Below are positions 5,629 to 8,371 of a DNA stretch of 8,371 nt, one piece after another (positions within the stretch are counted from its first letter, which is position 1; every line of letters begins with the position of its first letter). The DNA is taken from positions 1 to 8,371 of the forward strand of contig JAEXBA010000085.1 of assembly GCA_023457935.1 (NCBI GenBank), in the 5' to 3' direction. Position numbers and translations under genes: made by a program. Under the pieces are notes generated by a model. The model saw only the letters and a list, made by a program, of their open reading frames with translations. It was not told the DNA's origin and did not search any database. Origin of the DNA: Bacteroidota bacterium. GTDB taxonomy: Bacteria > Bacteroidota > Bacteroidia > Flavobacteriales > Weeksellaceae.

Positions 5629-8371
5629 ATGAAATTCACCGAATCGCAGTTAGAGCAAAGCGTAATTTCCCTGTTGGAAGAGCAGGACATTCCGCATACT
5701 TCCGGGCTGCACATTCATAAAACACTGGAAGAAGTGCTGCTGAAGGACAACCTGAAATCGTTTCTTTATCAGCAGTATGCAGACATTACGCCTAACGAGA
5801 TTCAGCAGATCATTCTTAAACTGGAGCGCTTTTCTTCTTCCGCACTCTACGAAAGCAACCGCGATATTATCCGCCTTATTGCTGACGGCTTTACGCTGAA
5901 ACGTGAGGATGCTTCCAAAAAAGACCTGTTTATTCAGCTGATTGATTATTCGGAGCAGGATAACAATATCTACCGTTTTGTCAACCAGCTTGAAATAAAA
6001 GGCACGGAGAAGCGCATTCCGGACGGAATTCTGTACATCAACGGGATTCCGCTCGTCATCTTTGAGTTTAAAACAGCCATTCAGGAAAATACCACCGTTC
6101 ACGATGCGTACAAACAACTGACGGTGCGCTACAAACGCGATACTCCTGAACTGCTGAAATACAATGCGTTTCTGGTGCTCAGTGACGGCGTGAACAACAA
6201 AGCCGGCTCTATGTTTGCACCTTATGAGTTTTTCTACGGATGGCGCAAAGCCGAAAGCGACGAAAAAATATCGAAAGACGGTATCGCTTCGCTTTATACC
6301 ATGATGAAAGGGCTGTTCAACAGAAACCGTTTGCGTGATGTGATTCATCATTTTATTTATTTTCCGGATACCAGCAAGAAACAGGAAAAGATCGTCTGCC
6401 GCTATCCGCAGTATTACGCAAGCCGGAAACTGTATCACAGCATTCTGGAACACCGCAAACCCGAAGGCGACGGAAAGGGCGGCACCTACTTCGGGGCAAC
6501 GGGAAGCGGCAAAAGTTATACAATGCTCTACCTTTCGCGGCTGCTGATGCGCAGTACCGAAATGGCGAGTCCTACCATTATTCTCATTACCGACCGTACA
6601 GATCTGGATGAACAGCTGTCCGGCACTTTTACCAATGCGAAAACTTTTATCGGCGACAGCCATATCGTAAGTGTGGAATCTCGCCAGGATTTGCGCAACC
6701 AGCTCAGAAACCGGGAGAGCGGCGGTGTGTTTTTGACAACCATTCACAAGTTCACAGAAGATACAGAACTGCTTTCGGAACGCACCAATATTGTCTGCAT
6801 TTCCGATGAGGCACACCGTTCGCAGATCAACCTGGACAAAAATCTGAAGATTACGGATAAAGAAGTGAAGACAGGATACGGTTTTGCGTATTACCTGCAT
6901 CAGTCGCTTCCGAATGCTACTTACGTCGGTTTTACGGGAACACCGGTGGACAAAACGCTGGAAGTGTTTGGCGAGGTGGTGGATGCTTATACCATGAACG
7001 AATCGGTTCAGGATGAAATTACGGTGCGCATTGTGTATGAAGGCAGGGCGGCAAAAGTGTTGCTGCAGTCGGAAAAACTGAAAGAAATTGAAGATTATTA
7101 TTCGCAGTGTGTGGCAGAAGGTTCCAGCGAGTATCAGGTAGAGGAAAGTAAAAAAGCCACTACAGGAATGAATGCCATATTGGGCGATAAAGACCGCCTG
7201 AAAGCGGTGGCTCAGGATTTTGTAAGCCATTATGAAAACCGCGTAAAAGAAGGCGCTACTGTATGCGGAAAAGCAATGTTTGTATCCTCCAGCCGGGAGA
7301 TTGCTTACCGTTTCTACAGGGAACTGATGGAGCTGAGACCGGAGTGGGGAGATATAAAACCCCATGAAGACGGGGCAGAACTTTCCGAAAAGGAAAAGAA
7401 AGAACTGAAACCCATTGCCAAAGTGAATATGGTGATGACGCGCGACAAGGACGATGAGAAAGACCTCTACGAACTGCTGGGCACGAAGGACGACCGTAAG
7501 GAACTCGACCGGCAGTTTAAACAGGAAAAGTCGAACTTCAAAATTGCCATTGTGGTGGATATGTGGCTCACCGGTTTTGATGTGCCGTTTCTGGACAGCA
7601 TCTACATTGACAAACCAATTCAGGAACATTCACTTATCCAGACCATTTCCCGTGTGAACCGTAAGTTTAGAGGCAAAGACAAAGGTTTGGTGGTGGATTA
7701 TATCGGCATTAAAAACAATATGAATTACGCTTTGGCGAAATTCAACAGTACCGATCAGAATGAATTTGAGGATATTGATAAAGCCATTACTATTGTAAAA
7801 GACCAGCTGGATCTGCTGCGGAAGCTGTTTCATCACTTCAATGCGAAGCCGTATTTTGAGGGCAGTCCCGTACAGAAACTTGAAAACCTTAATCTCGCTG
7901 CAGAATATGTACAGCAAACCGAAGATTTTGAGAAACGCTTTATGCGCATTGTTAAAAAGATGAAAGAGGCCTACAATATCTGCTGTTCTTCCGAAGCTTT
8001 TTCTGCTGCAGAGGTGGATGAGATTTATTTCTTTACGGCGGTACGGTCTATTATTTATAAGCTGACGAAAAGGGATGCTCCCGATATTGCACAGATGAAC
8101 GCCAAAGTTGCTAAAATGGTAGAAGAGGCGGTGCAGAGTGAAGGCGTGGAAGAGGTGTTTAAACTGGATGAAAACGCTGGAGAAAAGATTGATATTTTCG
8201 GGGAAGAATACCTGGAACGCATCAACCGCATTAAGCTTCCGAATACCAAAATAAAAATACTGCAGCGGCTTCTGAAAATGGCGATTGACGATTTCAGGAA
8301 GGTGAACAAAATAAAAGGGGTTGATTTCAGCAAACGCCTGCAAAGCATTGTGGACCGGTACAACGAACGAA
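5629..8371 (+). CDS. hsdR: Type I restriction endonuclease/translocase subunit HsdR (3' end cut off by window)
   Basis: ATP-dependent motor and nuclease of the type I complex. It docks on HsdM/HsdS, pulls in flanking DNA from unmethylated sites and cuts it at a distance. The frame is open from 5629 to the window end, about 914 codons, and family members are about 1000 residues, so only the last part is missing. The nuclease domain shows PDG at 131-133 and the E-F-K triad part at 146-148. The SF2 helicase core shows Walker A GATGSGKS at 289-296, DEAH at 393-396, GFTGTP at 434-439, a motif IV-like KAMFVSSS near 548-555, MWLTGFDVP at 645-653 and motif VI QTISRVNR at 671-678. The region after about 740 resembles the helical C-terminal region of type I R subunits. 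Composition (about 47-55 % GC in samples) matches the hsdM 5' part, not the genes between. No frameshift or internal stop was seen. Confidence 0.97.
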   Translation, partial: MKFTESQLEQSVISLLEEQDIPHTSGLHIHKTLEEVLLKDNLKSFLYQQYADITPNEIQQIILKLERFSSSALYESNRDIIRLIADGFTLKREDASKKDLFIQLIDYSEQDNNIYRFVNQLEIKGTEKRIPDGILYINGIPLVIFEFKTAIQENTTVHDAYKQLTVRYKRDTPELLKYNAFLVLSDGVNNKAGSMFAPYEFFYGWRKAESDEKISKDGIASLYTMMKGLFNRNRLRDVIHHFIYFPDTSKKQEKIVCRYPQYYASRKLYHSILEHRKPEGDGKGGTYFGATGSGKSYTMLYLSRLLMRSTEMASPTIILITDRTDLDEQLSGTFTNAKTFIGDSHIVSVESRQDLRNQLRNRESGGVFLTTIHKFTEDTELLSERTNIVCISDEAHRSQINLDKNLKITDKEVKTGYGFAYYLHQSLPNATYVGFTGTPVDKTLEVFGEVVDAYTMNESVQDEITVRIVYEGRAAKVLLQSEKLKEIEDYYSQCVAEGSSEYQVEESKKATTGMNAILGDKDRLKAVAQDFVSHYENRVKEGATVCGKAMFVSSSREIAYRFYRELMELRPEWGDIKPHEDGAELSEKEKKELKPIAKVNMVMTRDKDDEKDLYELLGTKDDRKELDRQFKQEKSNFKIAIVVDMWLTGFDVPFLDSIYIDKPIQEHSLIQTISRVNRKFRGKDKGLVVDYIGIKNNMNYALAKFNSTDQNEFEDIDKAITIVKDQLDLLRKLFHHFNAKPYFEGSPVQKLENLNLAAEYVQQTEDFEKRFMRIVKKMKEAYNICCSSEAFSAAEVDEIYFFTAVRSIIYKLTKRDAPDIAQMNAKVAKMVEEAVQSEGVEEVFKLDENAGEKIDIFGEEYLERINRIKLPNTKIKILQRLLKMAIDDFRKVNKIKGVDFSKRLQSIVDRYNER

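Noticed and set aside
5650..7629. Long antisense open frame (659 codons) on the - strand
   Set aside because: It lies wholly inside hsdR, which carries every expected helicase and nuclease motif on the + strand. Its predicted protein has no recognisable motif and a composition typical of an antisense shadow.
7630..8363. Two further antisense open frames near the right edge
   Set aside because: Both overlap the continuous hsdR frame and each other, and neither shows recognisable protein features.

Overview
The window is a single co-directional defence operon on the + strand. It holds a complete type I restriction-modification set (hsdM, hsdS and the first ~914 codons of hsdR), with a two-gene short prokaryotic Argonaute (pAgo) system between hsdS and hsdR. 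The source is probably a member of the Bacteroidota. The only good promoter upstream of hsdM fits the Bacteroidota pattern (ATTG, 20-nt spacer, TATTTTTG) rather than the -35/-10 form, and most starts have weak or no Shine-Dalgarno sequence. This placement is an inference; no taxonomic marker gene is present.

Layout: 1-83 is a short leader with the putative promoter. 84-1646 is hsdM (adenine-N6 DNA methyltransferase). 1636-2751 is hsdS (specificity subunit with two related target-recognition domains), overlapping hsdM by 11 nt. 2742-2798 is a short out-of-frame stretch that reads like an HsdS C-terminal tail behind a 7-A run. 2809-4203 encodes a protein with an N-terminal SMEK-type domain and a C-terminal APAZ domain. 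4193-5608 encodes a short, catalytically inactive MID-PIWI Argonaute, overlapping the previous gene by 11 nt. 5629-8371 is hsdR (nuclease plus SF2 translocase), running off the right edge.

Base composition splits the operon. The first ~1.1 kb of hsdM and all of hsdR sample at about 43-55 % GC by hand count. The C-terminal third of hsdM, hsdS and the Argonaute pair sample at about 22-33 % GC. The likely reading is an old hsdM/hsdR backbone in which the specificity module (HsdM C-terminus plus HsdS) was exchanged and an AT-rich Argonaute cassette was inserted before hsdR. A short GC-richer remnant at 2763-2795 marks the boundary between the two AT-rich blocks.

Expected working: HsdM and HsdS methylate host sites, and HsdR, HsdM and HsdS cut unmodified DNA. 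The Argonaute and APAZ proteins should form a guide-dependent sensor whose effector is the SMEK-type domain, by analogy with the SIR2-APAZ, TIR-APAZ (SPARTA) and DREN-APAZ (SPARDA) short pAgo systems. I know of no characterised short pAgo system with a SMEK-type effector. That is the most promising candidate here for an undescribed system.
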